From: Polychytrium aggregatum
Taxonomy: Eukaryota > Chytridiomycota > Chytridiomycetes > Polychytriales
Length of the DNA: 64,000 nt
Reading direction: 5' to 3'
Assembly (NCBI RefSeq): GCF_025602895.1
Contig: NW_026516241.1
Location: 62,001-126,000 of the forward strand
This document shows, in pieces, positions 12,326-22,384 of the stretch (position 1 is the stretch's first letter; the number at the start of each line of letters is the position of its first letter). Position numbers and translations under genes: made by a program. The notes below the pieces were generated by a model that ran no database searches, was not told the DNA's origin, and saw only the letters and a list, made by a program, of their open reading frames with translations.

Positions 12326-12991
12326 CTACTCTGGGTAGTCCCCAACCCATTTTTCCTCGATCAAGTCAATGAGGCCGCGGGCCTTCCAGAAGCCCTTGCC
12401 GTAGGTGACGAGGAGCTCATCGCCTTTGCGGATCTTTTTGTTCAAGACCCAGACGCCCATGCGCAACTCGCCCGAGAGGGAATCCCGGTAAGGCCCAAAC
12501 TCGACGTTGGGCTTGGGCCCGCCGGGGCAACCACGAAAGTCGTTCATGAAGCGAGCCTCGTTGCCGGCAAACTCGGCGTCGACGGAGAGATCGCCCAGCA
12601 GCCGGATGATGTAGTCTGAGGTCGTGGAGGCCCCCGTCGAGTCCGAGTTGACGATGCCGACATAGTCGAGAACGTGAGTCCGAGGATCGAGGTTGGCGGC
12701 AGCGAAGAGGCCGCACTGCCCGCATGCTGGGTGTGCAGGATCGGTTATCTTCTTGATCAGGACCCGCCTCGAGGGTGTATCGTTTGGTGGCAGCGACCGG
12801 CTTTCGGCTTGGACGAGCTGGCGACAGAAGTCCTCGGCGGCAGCGGCGGTCTCTGGATGAATCCGGTGCGGGAGTTGGCCGGTGCGACAGAGGATCTGGA
12901 TCTCGGGTGGAAGATTGGGATGCCATTGCAACTTTTTGAGGAACTGGATCTGGTCCGGCCAGCCTTTGGGGAGCTTGTCTCGCGCAGACAT
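12326..12991 (-). CDS. SET-domain protein
   Basis: Single exon, 221 residues. The start is the ATG at 12991 (MSARDKLPKGWPDQ), the first in-frame Met that gives a plausible N-terminus; upstream lies a tandem repeat. SET hallmarks: an N-terminal strand region with CGQCGLFAAANLDPRTHVLDYVG, then the ARFMNDFRG segment at the place of the usual RFxNHxC motif, and near the end GDELLVTYGKGFW, equivalent to the GEELxxxYG motif that closes the SAM/lysine pocket. SET domains usually transfer methyl groups from S-adenosylmethionine to lysine. The HxC to DFRG change resembles a fungal/oomycete subgroup whose substrates are not established as far as I know. There are no pre-SET or post-SET cysteine clusters. 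Histone methylation should not be assumed. Confidence 0.8.
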   Translation of the reverse strand: MSARDKLPKGWPDQIQFLKKLQWHPNLPPEIQILCRTGQLPHRIHPETAAAAEDFCRQLVQAESRSLPPNDTPSRRVLIKKITDPAHPACGQCGLFAAANLDPRTHVLDYVGIVNSDSTGASTTSDYIIRLLGDLSVDAEFAGNEARFMNDFRGCPGGPKPNVEFGPYRDSLSGELRMGVWVLNKKIRKGDELLVTYGKGFWKARGLIDLIEEKWVGDYPE

Positions 12992-13015
12992 GACGGCAAA
13001 GCAGGCAGAGCGGGT

Positions 13016-13107
13016 TTGGATGGCTGCCGAGGAGATGAATGGACTGCAGAGGAGATGAATGGACTGCCGAGGAGATGAATGGACTGCCGAGGAGTTGAAT
13101 GGACTGC
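13016..13107. repeat. 20-bp tandem repeat upstream of the SET gene
   Basis: About four copies of a 20-base unit (CTGCCGAGGAGATGAATGGA and close variants, alternating CTGCCG/CTGCAG). It starts about 25 bases upstream of the SET gene start codon, so it sits in its 5' UTR or core promoter. Confidence 0.85.
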
Positions 13108-13256
13108 AGAGACCAACCCACGCTGATCTTGCAAGAGCAGACAAGCAGAACGCGCAGAACGAGCAATGGCTGGCCTGGGAGACGAGCTGCCCCATCAGCG
13201 AGTGTGCGGTTTGGATCGCCAACACACCAGAGCATGCGTGTGTCAAGCAGTAGTGG

Positions 13257-13575
13257 TTGTCAGGATCTGGATCCAGATTTCACTGTATTCGACTCGAGTT
13301 GTCAGGGCTCTGAATCGCACACAGATTTGGCACAAGATTATAGCGAGACATCAATGCCTCAAGGAATATGATCTCGGTATGCCAGTCGATCGTCGCCACA
13401 GGAGATCGACCGAGTGTATTCAAGACTGTGCTCCCGAAACCAACCAAAACCACTCGATTGCCAACCAGGACGGAAACAATCTCATGGCTTGCGCACTGGG
13501 GCCTACAGCCAGCCAGCGGGCTTCAGACATCTGAAGCCAGGAAGGAACTGTCCCGTTTCTTTCCGGACCGACTGT
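13257..13575 (+). mobile_element. Degenerate element fragment (Fanzor-like family), copy 2, C-terminal end
   Basis: Bases 13345-13435 are over 90% identical to 29122-29212. Bases about 13455-13570 match the minus strand of about 30465-30580. From 13347 one frame reads DINASRNM, then ATGDRPSVFK, then SWLAHWGL and LSRFFPDRL, and stays open to 13703. The DxNASRN signature is where TnpB/Fanzor nucleases carry the last RuvC aspartate (DxNAAxN). Upstream of 13347 the frame is broken by a TAG (13341-13343), so only the C-terminal end survives. Confidence 0.6.
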
Positions 13576-13964
13576 ATGTACACCGGCGAGGAGGAAGAGG
13601 AAGGGGGAGCCATAAGTGGACTTGCCACTGCGCTTGCAAACACTGGTCAGGCCAAAGCCCGGCTTCGGACGTGATGCTTGTCCCGGCGGTAGCGACCGAT
13701 TAGTGCCAACATGGCGCAGGTGAGACGGAGACGGGACGAAGGCCAAGGGCTTATCCAAGCGACAGAGGTGTCGACCGGCAGCGCTCATCAAGCGCCATCG
13801 AGACGATAAGCAGGGACAGACCATCAAGGGCACACGGCCAACCAAAGGATGGAAATATACATGTCGAAAAGACAAGGAAAGGAGGATTCTATGAATGGGT
13901 CTATGTGAAAAAGTACAGCAGGGGGGGGGAGGGGTACCTCGGCTATCCCGCAGCATAGCATCGG
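13576..13964. other. Intergenic 3' flank
   Basis: This is the 3' flank of the membrane protein gene (stop at 13965, -). It contains a G9 run at about 13921. No gene is seen. Confidence 0.4.
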
Positions 13965-14804
13965 TCAGTTGATTGCATTCCGAACGCCAAAGTCAACGTC
14001 CGACTCGAGCAGTTTCTTGCTGATGGGAGTACCGGGTATAGGAGGCAGGGCAAATTCCGGAGGAGGCCTGGATAGCGCTACCGGAACATCGGAGGATTCC
14101 AGAACAGGGGTCTCGATGTGGGACGGCAGAGGGGGAGTCTTGACGAAGGATCGGCGCGGCGGAATCCGGAAGAGAGCCTGTCCCTTTGCAATGGTTTCGG
14201 CGTCGAGGATGCCCGAGAGATGGCTGCTGTTGTTGGTGACGGACTGCCACTCGAGCTGCTCCTCGAGCGAAAGGTCATACTGAGCAGGGTAGGACGGGCT
14301 CTTGGCTTCGGTGAAAGGACTCGAGCGCGAGGACGGAACAGCAGGCTCTGGGGTGGTGACCCGGTGGAGCCCAGGCGATTGCGGCGGGGCGTACAGGGTC
14401 TTCTGGCTGGCATAGGAGCCAATCGAGGGCGACTTTGGGTAGCTGCTGCTTGGGGTTCTAGACCTGGACTGGGATGCATCGCGATAGATCCAGGTGGTGC
14501 CGCCAAAGGAGACCTCGGTTTCGGTCGGAGAGGTGAAGGTGGCTGCGGGAGAGTGGTGGGAGCTCTGAGGCGTGGTATTGATGGTCATGACGACCGAGGG
14601 TGACGTTGGCCGAGTCAGGGGGATGGAGGACTGCGAGATGGAGCGTGCGGAGAAGGCGGAAGCGGCGGCAGCAGGCACGGCTGTCGGCGAAGCCTCGACA
14701 TCGGTGGCTTTGGCAGCAGCTCTCCTGCGCCAGAGGTAGACGCCTGTGGCCGAGGCGACGACGACAATCGCACAGACCACGGCGACAATGATGGCGATTG
14801 ACAT
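13965..14804 (-). CDS. Single-pass membrane protein with Ser/Pro-rich cytoplasmic-type tail
   Basis: Single exon, 279 residues from the ATG at 14804. It opens almost directly with one hydrophobic segment (MSIAIIVAVVCAIVVVASAT) followed by VYLWRRR, a stop-transfer pattern that would leave the long C-terminal part in the cytosol. The tail is rich in Ser, Pro and Thr, with several SP/TP and RxxS sites, suggesting phosphorylation. No domain is recognised. The upstream frame stays open to 15041 but encodes Pro/Phe-rich repeats from a direct repeat (about 14870-14935), so the later Met was chosen. If translation began upstream, the hydrophobic segment would be internal. Confidence 0.6.
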   Translation of the reverse strand: MSIAIIVAVVCAIVVVASATGVYLWRRRAAAKATDVEASPTAVPAAAASAFSARSISQSSIPLTRPTSPSVVMTINTTPQSSHHSPAATFTSPTETEVSFGGTTWIYRDASQSRSRTPSSSYPKSPSIGSYASQKTLYAPPQSPGLHRVTTPEPAVPSSRSSPFTEAKSPSYPAQYDLSLEEQLEWQSVTNNSSHLSGILDAETIAKGQALFRIPPRRSFVKTPPLPSHIETPVLESSDVPVALSRPPPEFALPPIPGTPISKKLLESDVDFGVRNAIN

Positions 14805-16553
14805 GGGGATGGGACGGAATCCAGACAGAGAAGCCGAGGGGACGATGGGCAGGGTTAAGGGAGACCGATGCAGGGAGGCTGATGCAGGGAAGACGAATGC
14901 AGGGGAGACGAATGCAGGGAAGACGGATGGGCCGATGCTGACAGCAGGACAAAAACCGGCGATGCAGACAGCAGGACAAAATCGACCCGGACGGCCAGGT
15001 CGATCGAAGCGCAGACCGGACGGCGACAGGAAAAAAGGCAAAAGAGGAAAGGGCAGCGGGGCGACAAAGGAGACGGCGCCGAGCGAGCACAGAGAAGGCG
15101 TGGGTGGGACTGGCCAAGGCGGCTGGGAGCGAAGGATACCACTGCGCCGATGGAAGAGGAGGGTCGGGTTGGGTGCGATTCAGCAGATCGAGTGTCGGGG
15201 GTGCGAGTCGGGGTGCGATTCAACCGAGCCGACTGTTGAGTCTATCGTTTTGAATCTATCGTTAGATCGGTCGTTCGTTTGATTGTTAAATTCGAGGAGG
15301 AGTGTTATTGAGCCAAGCGAGGGCGACGAGAGCCGATTTGGGTTGTGCCCTGCAGGACCACTCAGGCCCCACCCACCGGCCCATGGCGCCGGGGAGCGCC
15401 ATACAGCATGACCCCCAATTGCGTCTGTGGCCGCCACCCAGCAAGGCGGGCCTGGTGGCAGTGGTGGTGCAATTCAAGCCCGCAGCACGAGTCTGGATGA
15501 GGATGAGGATGAGGATATGGATGTGGATGTGGCATGCTCGGGGAGACAGGATGGTGGACAGCACAGCCGTGCGGCCCGCAGCAGCAGGTTATGCAGCCAT
15601 CTCGCCTGCATGCCTATACTTCCCACCACTCCCACCATCCCACCATCCCACCATTCCCACCACCTCACCATCCCATTCCCACCACCCCGCTTGTGTGCCA
15701 GCCTGCCCGGGGCTCGTGAGACCGCGGTGGCGGAGGGCCGTGGGGAACGGCAGCGGCTGGTCCCTGGCAAGGCCATTGCGCCACAGCCCCGCCGTCACCA
15801 GACCCGACACGTGTGTGCCTGCTGCGGCCCCACGCCAGGCCGGCCCCGGGAATCCGGGACGGGAAAATCGCGGCGGCCAGCGAGACGGCTGGTTCGCGAC
15901 GGGCCCACGCCACATGCACCAGCAGACCGACATGCACACACACGCCTCTGCCGATGGACGGATCGACGCTGCCAGCGACGAGAACAATCGTATTTGCCAA
16001 ACATCGGGAATCAAACACAGAACGAGATCGAAGAAATCACAAAGCAAAGCCGCAGGAAAGAGGAAACCAAAGTACATCAGTCATCTGGGGGGGGGAAATA
16101 CACATTTCTACCATCGGCCACAGGCAAGAAACCGCAAAGCATCAATAGATCGATAATGAGAAAAGAGGAGGGGATAGGGAACTGCAAAATGCGCTGCCGC
16201 CGCCAATACTTTGGCTGGTCGAGATGCTTCATCGGTGTCTGTCCCTCAGCCTTGAAACTCCCACCAAGGAAGGCCCGGCGTCATCAGCTTCAATATCGAT
16301 TTCGGTGTCAAACAAAGTCGCCTGGCGACTGCGCTGGCAGTCGCTCGCGTTGCAAAGCCCAGAAACAGTCAAAATCGGCGCGCGTGCTCGATCGGGAATC
16401 GAGGGCCGCTCTTCATCAGCGAATGAGAGAATGAGAGTAGTGTATATGTCGAGGAAGGGGGGGGTGAGGGAACAGGGGTAGGATGAGAGAAGGCGAGTGA
16501 GAGTGCGTGCGAGTGAGGGAAGAAGTGGGGGAGAGCAGAGGCAGGCAAAGACG
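14805..16553. other. Intergenic, 1.7 kb, mostly simple sequence
   Basis: 14870-14935 is a direct repeat (unit near GCAGGGAAGACGAAT) in the 5' flank of the membrane protein gene. 15490-15535 is GAGGAT/GTGGAT repeats, and 15630-15680 is CCCACCAT repeats. The long plus-strand frame 15302-16156 runs through these and is probably not a gene. On the minus strand 16436-16229 there is a coding-like stretch (FADEERPSIPDRARAPI ... DTEIDIEADDAGP) that could be an unplaced exon. I found no splice partner for it. Confidence 0.35.
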
Positions 16554-18712
16554 CTAGTAAATGTTGTCAATGTCTTTGAAGTCGCCATTCGCAATCTTCT
16601 GCAGGCAGGCGTAGGTTCGTGCCCATCCTTCTTGCTCCTTCTCGGGCACCTTGCCGCCGTTCTTTAGCCGGCTTTTGTATCGATCCGAGGCGCCGCTGCC
16701 AAAGTAGGCTCCGCCCCAGGCCAGATGGATCAACTCGGCCATGCGCAGGGGCCACTGGGTGCTTGGGGCCACATGAATGACCGGGGTGTGTGCGCTGGCC
16801 GGGCTCGAGGCCGCCACGGTCTCCCCAGGCGGACTTCCTGGACCAGGATCCTTGTTCAGGTCGCCCGCCAGCGACTTGGCGTGGATATCTTCGTTCGATC
16901 CCGACACCAGCGCCGAGGCGGGATTGAGCGATCGGGTCGGCATCAGCAGGGCCGCGTCCGGGCTGGAGGCGGACTGATTCGGGTCGTAAAGGTCGCTACG
17001 CGGCCGGTGCGAAATGTTGATGGGCGAAGTGCCCAGGACCGACGCTGAGGCGCCCTCGGGATCCAGCCGATTCGAGGTGTTGGAGGACTTGCGCGACAGG
17101 CTGGCGAGCTTGGCCGTAAAGTGCGGGATCGAAATGGACTTGAGCATGCTGGTCGAGTGGTGCTGGTGCTGTGCAATCGGGTCGGATCCGGACGCCCGCT
17201 TGAGGGCATCGGCCGCTGCTTTGGTTGACCGAGCCAGCGCCGCAACGTCGCTCGGGTCGATGCGAATCTCGTCCGAGGCATCGTCTTGGCTCTCGCTGTC
17301 GGTCTCGGGCTGATCGCTGTTGGTGGAGCTGAGAGGATGTCCTTCGCGAGAGATCTCACTCACGGGGACGAGGTTTGAAATCAACAGGCCGCTAATGTTG
17401 GCTATCCGTAATGACGATGACGGAGACATGGCGAGGGTGTTGATGTACGAGTTGTGGAACGACGACGAGTCCAGCGTGCAGTGGTCCATGATCTGCAGCT
17501 CCCAAAAGTTGCAGTCCTCGAACTGGGCGCCGCGCAGATCGCAGTCTTCAAACCGAATCTTGCGGAAGAAGGACGAATTGCTAAACCGGACTTGCCGCAG
17601 ATCACATCGTTGGAAGAGCACGCAGTCAAAGGTCAGATGCTGCAGATTGCTTCCCTTCAGATCGCAATCATAGAAAGCAACGTCGGTGAAGTGGTTGGAC
17701 GACGACGATGGCCGCTCCCACTGCGAGCCGCCGAATCTGCACGAACGGAAGATGGCGCCGCGAAGATTTGTGACTGCAGCGCAGCAAGCGGGCGCAGGCG
17801 GCACAATCGAGGCAGAAGGGCAAAGGCGGCGTGACAAAGACAGGAAGGTATTCCAGAGGAGAGGTGTTGCAGAAATGTCGAGTTGATGTCGAAAGAGAGA
17901 GGAGAAGGAGAAAGCAGAGTCGGGAGAAAGCAAAGAGTGTCAGTGTCTGCTCAGATCGACGTGCAGCCCTTGCAATGCCGGTTGATCCTCGGAAGGCCTC
18001 CCCCTCAGACTGACAGGGGCAGACAACTGCGGCCCTCAGAGTCCGGCCTGCTTGCCCTGGGCGCCAAGCCAGGCACACAACCGCAGCTGCGAAGCATCCG
18101 AGAGCGTCTTGGGAAGGGCCCTGGCTGAGCAGCCCCAGCTCTCCTATTGCTCCGCTGCAATTCGGACCATGAGCGAAGGCAGCTGCTTCGTGCCCTGGAG
18201 CAGCCGTTGCCTCTCCGCCATCCACCAACTTGATCCGTTCCAATGCCCACCAGCAGCGGCAGTTATGGCAACCTCATTTTCATTCACACTCGGCGGCATC
18301 ATCATCATCATCAACAACGAGCTTTGGGTGTGTATGACTCTCTTTGGTTTGGCACTTCACTCCGCCGCCGTCCTCTGCTCTGCTCAAGAGACTCGGGCCA
18401 TTCCTCTCCTCCTTTCCGCCCGCCATACTTACGATAACTCGGAGGGATGGTGTTTTCAAAAACCAAGGCCTGATAAAGATTGAACGAATTCCGGGGCTTC
18501 AGCTTCGAGAGCGGAGAATTGGTGGGCGAGGTCGACATCAGCATCATGGCATCGACGAGGCCCTGGAAGGATTGCGAGACTTCGGCTCGATCCGAGTCCA
18601 CGTAGATAGGGGGCGACGTTGACAGCTGCGACTGTTGCGGATGGTGGTGGTGAGCGCCTTGGCTCAAGCTGCTGCTCCGGCTCCGGAAGAACGACTTGGA
18701 TGGCGAGGCCAT
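16554..18712 (-). CDS. Pentapeptide-repeat protein
   Basis: Two exons, 18712-18433 and 17773-16554 (phase 1; donor GTAAGT, acceptor CTGCAG), 499 residues. Start ATG at 18712 (MASPSKSFFRSRSSS). Residues about 95-180 form pentapeptide repeats of the A(D/N)LxG type: LRGAIFRSCRFGG, DCDLKGSNLQHLTFD, CDLRQVRFSNSSF, CDLRGAQFEDCNF. Such repeats fold into a right-handed square beta-helix, a binding scaffold without known catalysis. The following 230 residues are Ser/Asp-rich linker. The last 70 residues are globular-looking (WPLRMAELIHLAWGGAYFG ... WARTYACLQKIANG). No partner can be named from sequence. Confidence 0.8.
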
Positions 18713-20925
18713 GGCGAGGACTGAGAAGAAGAGAGGTGAAAGGCAAAAGGGATGGGAGAGCGGGGAGGCAGAGGAGGAGGTGCCAAGCGATCAAGATACA
18801 AAGATGCACCCGCAATCTAATGGGGGAGCTTCAATAGCCCAGGCAACGTCAGAAGCAGAGAAGCGACCAAAGAAACCAAGGGAGGCGAGAGAGCGAGGTC
18901 GCAAGGAGGGAATGCAGCCGTGCAGTGGCGGGAAGCAGCGAGCGACTTGGATGGGCGATTGGGAAGGCGTGTGCGGTGGGGGCTGAACTTGGTCTTGGAT
19001 CGGATAGAGAGGTGGTGTCGATAACGCTTTGAAAGGGGCGACCTTGGGGGTGTTGCTGCGAGGCTGGCGGCTTTCAAGATGCGGACGAGCAGTGCGAACT
19101 TGGGTGGTGCTGGGAAAAGGTGCCGGACAGAGAGACGGAAGAACGAAGGTGGGGGGGGGACCGTTTGAGTTGTCTGGGACCAGCTGTTCGCATTCACTCA
19201 CAACTGCTGCGTATGAGCTGGGCTGCAGTCCTGCGTTCTGTTACAGAGAAACGTGTGTCCTGACAGCACAGCAACGATGCCGCCAATGGAAGGACGAGAC
19301 GAGGGCAGGAGCGGGGAGCCTGAGATCCAGAGATGGAGCTCTGTCCTCGAATGGCAGCCGGCCACGCAGAGATCACCACCACCAAGAAGGAGGAACGAGC
19401 GTCGGCTGTGGCAAGATCCACTGCGGATGACCGAGACAAAGACGCCCGGACGACCACCGCCATTACGGCCACCTACATTTGCTGCCAAGGAATGGATCGA
19501 TTGCGAATCGAGGACGAGGTATAGAAGGAAGACCAGCAGGATGAAAGGGCCAATTAGAAATGAGGTCCTGCAGAGACAGCGGGAGCGGCACAGCCCAGAC
19601 CGATGTCGGGCAGATGCGTCGAGATGAGGGACGAGGCAGCGCCAGGCAAACGCAGAACGCCGGCGACGATGCTGTGGATCTAGGACGAGCCAGAGAAGGA
19701 TGAGGGCGTCCAGCCGCCTGCCCAGCACGGTATCTTATATCGCAACGAAGAAGAAGAAAAAAAAAACTTGTCCGCAATCGGCAAGGAGGCGACGAGCCAT
19801 CGCATGCAGTTGCAGCGACAGTGGCTGTGGGCCAGCTCCTGAACAGGAGGAGGTGGGGAATGCACGGCTCCTCTGGTGCTGGATCCACAGCGCTTTGAGG
19901 CCGAGCTTGGGTCCGACACCAGAGCGGGTACAACCCAAAAACGTGCATCGGGCCTCAAGATCCACAGTCATCGTCCAGGCAAAGTGGGCCGGAGACAAGG
20001 GCACAGGATGCGTCGAGCATCGTGCTTTGGGCGAGAGCGGGGGAGTGTGCGAGGGCGGGGAGCGGTGGAGGCCAAAGAATGGGCCTGGGCTGGGCATCCT
20101 GCTCGCACACCTTCAATCGTCTTGGCCGATCTCCCAGCGCAGTGCAGAGAGCAGAACAGCAGCGGCAGAGAACGACGATCACCGCTGGACGATCGCCGCT
20201 GGACGGTGGCGGATGCGGCCAGCAGCTTACGGGAGCACGACGGCACTTTCAGGGTGGCTGGAGATGGGCATGCGATCGATCGGTGGCTCTGGCGCGACGG
20301 TTGAGTATTGGCCGTGGTGCAATGGACTGCCAGAAGCCACAAATCTGCTGTGATGAATGAAACTTGATGGACCGGCAAGTCGGGCTGGGGCAGGATCGGG
20401 AACAGGATCGGGGATCGAGACGGGATCGGTGTGTTTGGAAATGGCGGATGCAAGGGGGGACAAGAGGCGGGAGATGGCCCGGTCGACTCAAACTCCATAT
20501 CCCCCGCCCTCCAGAGTGCCGCCAAACCCGCCCCGTCGATTTGATGCCTGGACTGCTGGCTGGTCTCGGAGGAAGGGAAGGGGAGAGAGTGTGAGGGAAG
20601 CTCGGACCGACACCCATCCGGTCTGCTCGAAACACACAGGCCATGGGTGAATCACAAACCGTAGAGATATCTATTGAGCAGAAGTGCAGTGTGATTGGAT
20701 GGGAGGGAGAGAGGGAAGCAGTAGCGAGCAGCTCGACCACGTTCGGAGGATCAAAAGCCCAACCGCGGACGACGCAGAAGAGGAGGATGGGTTGCTGGGG
20801 TCGATATGCACATGTGGTCCAAGACAGAAGTCTCGGGGATACTGCTGGGCCGGATGGCGTGGGTGCGGCAACTTGACTGCCGACGATGCCGCCAGAGCAG
20901 CGGTGTTGAGGAAGAGTCGATCCCT
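18713..20925. other. Intergenic, 2.2 kb, one unresolved candidate
   Basis: Between the pentapeptide gene promoter and the dynein light chain 3' end. On the minus strand at 19740-19190 there are gene-like signals: GATATAAGATA at about 19740, an acceptor TCTCTGCAG before a hydrophobic stretch (FLIGPFILLVFLLYLVL), a donor AAT|GTAGGT and an acceptor CCGCAG. No ATG starts a consistent frame, so no gene is called. A poly-A/AAG run lies at about 19746-19766. The long minus frame 21043-20249 overlaps dynein light chain exons in another frame and is rejected. Confidence 0.3.
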
Positions 20926-22073
20926 TCAGATTGCCAAGCCAAAGACATTGACGATCACATACATGGTCTTGGAGTCGTACTTGTATGTTGTGCTGCCTGT
21001 GAGATCCATTCCATGCGGCATCAGGATCGAGGGGCATGGCCATATCCCAAGCTGCTCGTCAACGTGGTGTATCTGCGATGGCAACAATCGCTGCAACGGC
21101 TCCGATGACCATACCGTCGCTCGAGTTGTCCCAGTAGCACGATGATGCTGCGTGCAGGCCGGCTCCGTTCTTTTGCATAATCGTGCACGTCACTGGCAGA
21201 TTGAACATCGGGCGATGTGAGATTGCGGGGCTCGGAAACTGGCCGATGCTTGCCGATGCTTGCCGATCCAGCTCCGATGGTACAATTGCGGCGGCACAGC
21301 TCTCAAGCACACTTTGCTCAGACAGCAACCATCCGCCACCCACCATTCACCATCCACCATCCACCATCCACCAGGCAGCGATTATCGTGGCATCCCCTCA
21401 GCATATCCAAGAGGCCTCCGACAAGACCCACCAATGTACTTGAAGGCTTTGTTGAGGCCGGTGAGCTTTTTGAGACACAGCTCGACGATGTTGGAGTTCC
21501 ACTGGGCGACCTTGTTGTGGTGATATGCCGCATTCTGGATGGTGTTTTCGATGGACTGCATCGACCATATGATGAGCATCAGCACAGGCGACGGATGGGC
21601 GGCACCACGAGCCAATTCGATCCAACAGAGCTCCTGCCCGAATCCAGCTGCTTCTGGCGCGCTGTCGAGCCGCCGTCTCGCGGATACCGCTCCTCGAGCG
21701 CGATAAGTGCAGCGCGGGCGGCTTGGGGTATCGTTACCTCCTTGATGACGTTGTTGACCTCCTCAACGATGAAGGCTTTCTAGAGACACGAATTGCAGCG
21801 CGGCCCGCCGAGTCCGCGATTCACATACGCAAGACGGACCCGCCGATGGTGCCACGAGCAGCAAGTAGCGTCCATAGGGGCCGGCACACAGCAGTCGATT
21901 CGAAAGGGCAGCACGTCCCAGACCGGGATGGGGGAGGAGCGAAAATGGATCAGCAAGCTGGCGAGCTTGGAAAGGGCGGTGGCCAGACGACGGCGCTCGG
22001 GCAAGACCCGTCCCTCGAGCCGCACGTCCGAGCACGGCAGGGCTACCTCCTCGGCTCCCTGGAAGTCTTCCAT
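20926..22073 (-). CDS. Dynein light chain, Tctex-type (DYNLT1 family)
   Basis: Five exons on the minus strand: 22073-22047, 21779-21738, 21555-21432, 21192-21115, 20996-20926. Phases are 0, 0, 1, 1 and the total is 113 residues, the same length as animal DYNLT1. Start MEDFQGAEE. Landmarks in order: [82 protein letters not shown]. Each is a near match to the conserved family core. The protein dimerises and binds the intermediate chain of cytoplasmic or axonemal dynein, linking cargo or flagellar assembly. The exons are so short that only two show as ORF pieces. Family identity is very secure. Whether it serves cytoplasmic or flagellar dynein cannot be told. Confidence 0.95.
21331..21373. repeat. 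CCATCCA-type short tandem repeat in an intron
   Basis: About five imperfect copies of a 7-base unit (CCATCCA) inside intron 3 of the dynein light chain gene. Confidence 0.75.
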
Positions 22074-22384
22074 GATGGCAGGTGCGGCGGCAAGGGTGCG
22101 ATGGCGGGATGGAGGTGGGCGCGATGGAGGCAGATGCTGCCGGGCTGGACATGTGCGGGAAGAGGCTTTCGTGGTCACGTGTGCATGGCTGCGCCGCAGC
22201 GAGTCCAACCAGAGCAAGCCTGGACGTGCTCGATCCAGGTCGGCCCGACATCAAGCCGCTGGCTGGTGCTGACTGGCGCGGCTCTGCACTGTTCAGATGG
22301 ATAGCAAAGGGCGAGCATTGCGTGTTGGCGGAGCGAAAGCCGATAGCATCGGCCCGAGCAGCGCAGAGTGATTCGCCACGGCAA
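22074..22384. other. Short intergenic gap, promoter of dynein light chain gene
   Basis: 311 bases between the start codon of the dynein light chain gene and the stop of the next gene upstream on the same strand. It must serve as 3' UTR of one and promoter of the other. No clear TATA box is seen. Confidence 0.4.

Noticed and set aside
11553-12350. 265-residue minus-strand ORF downstream of the SET gene
   Set aside because: No recognised content, crosses C-runs, and lies in the 3' flank.
20249-21043. 264-residue minus-strand ORF
   Set aside because: Overlaps the last dynein light chain exon in a different frame; composition is not protein-like.
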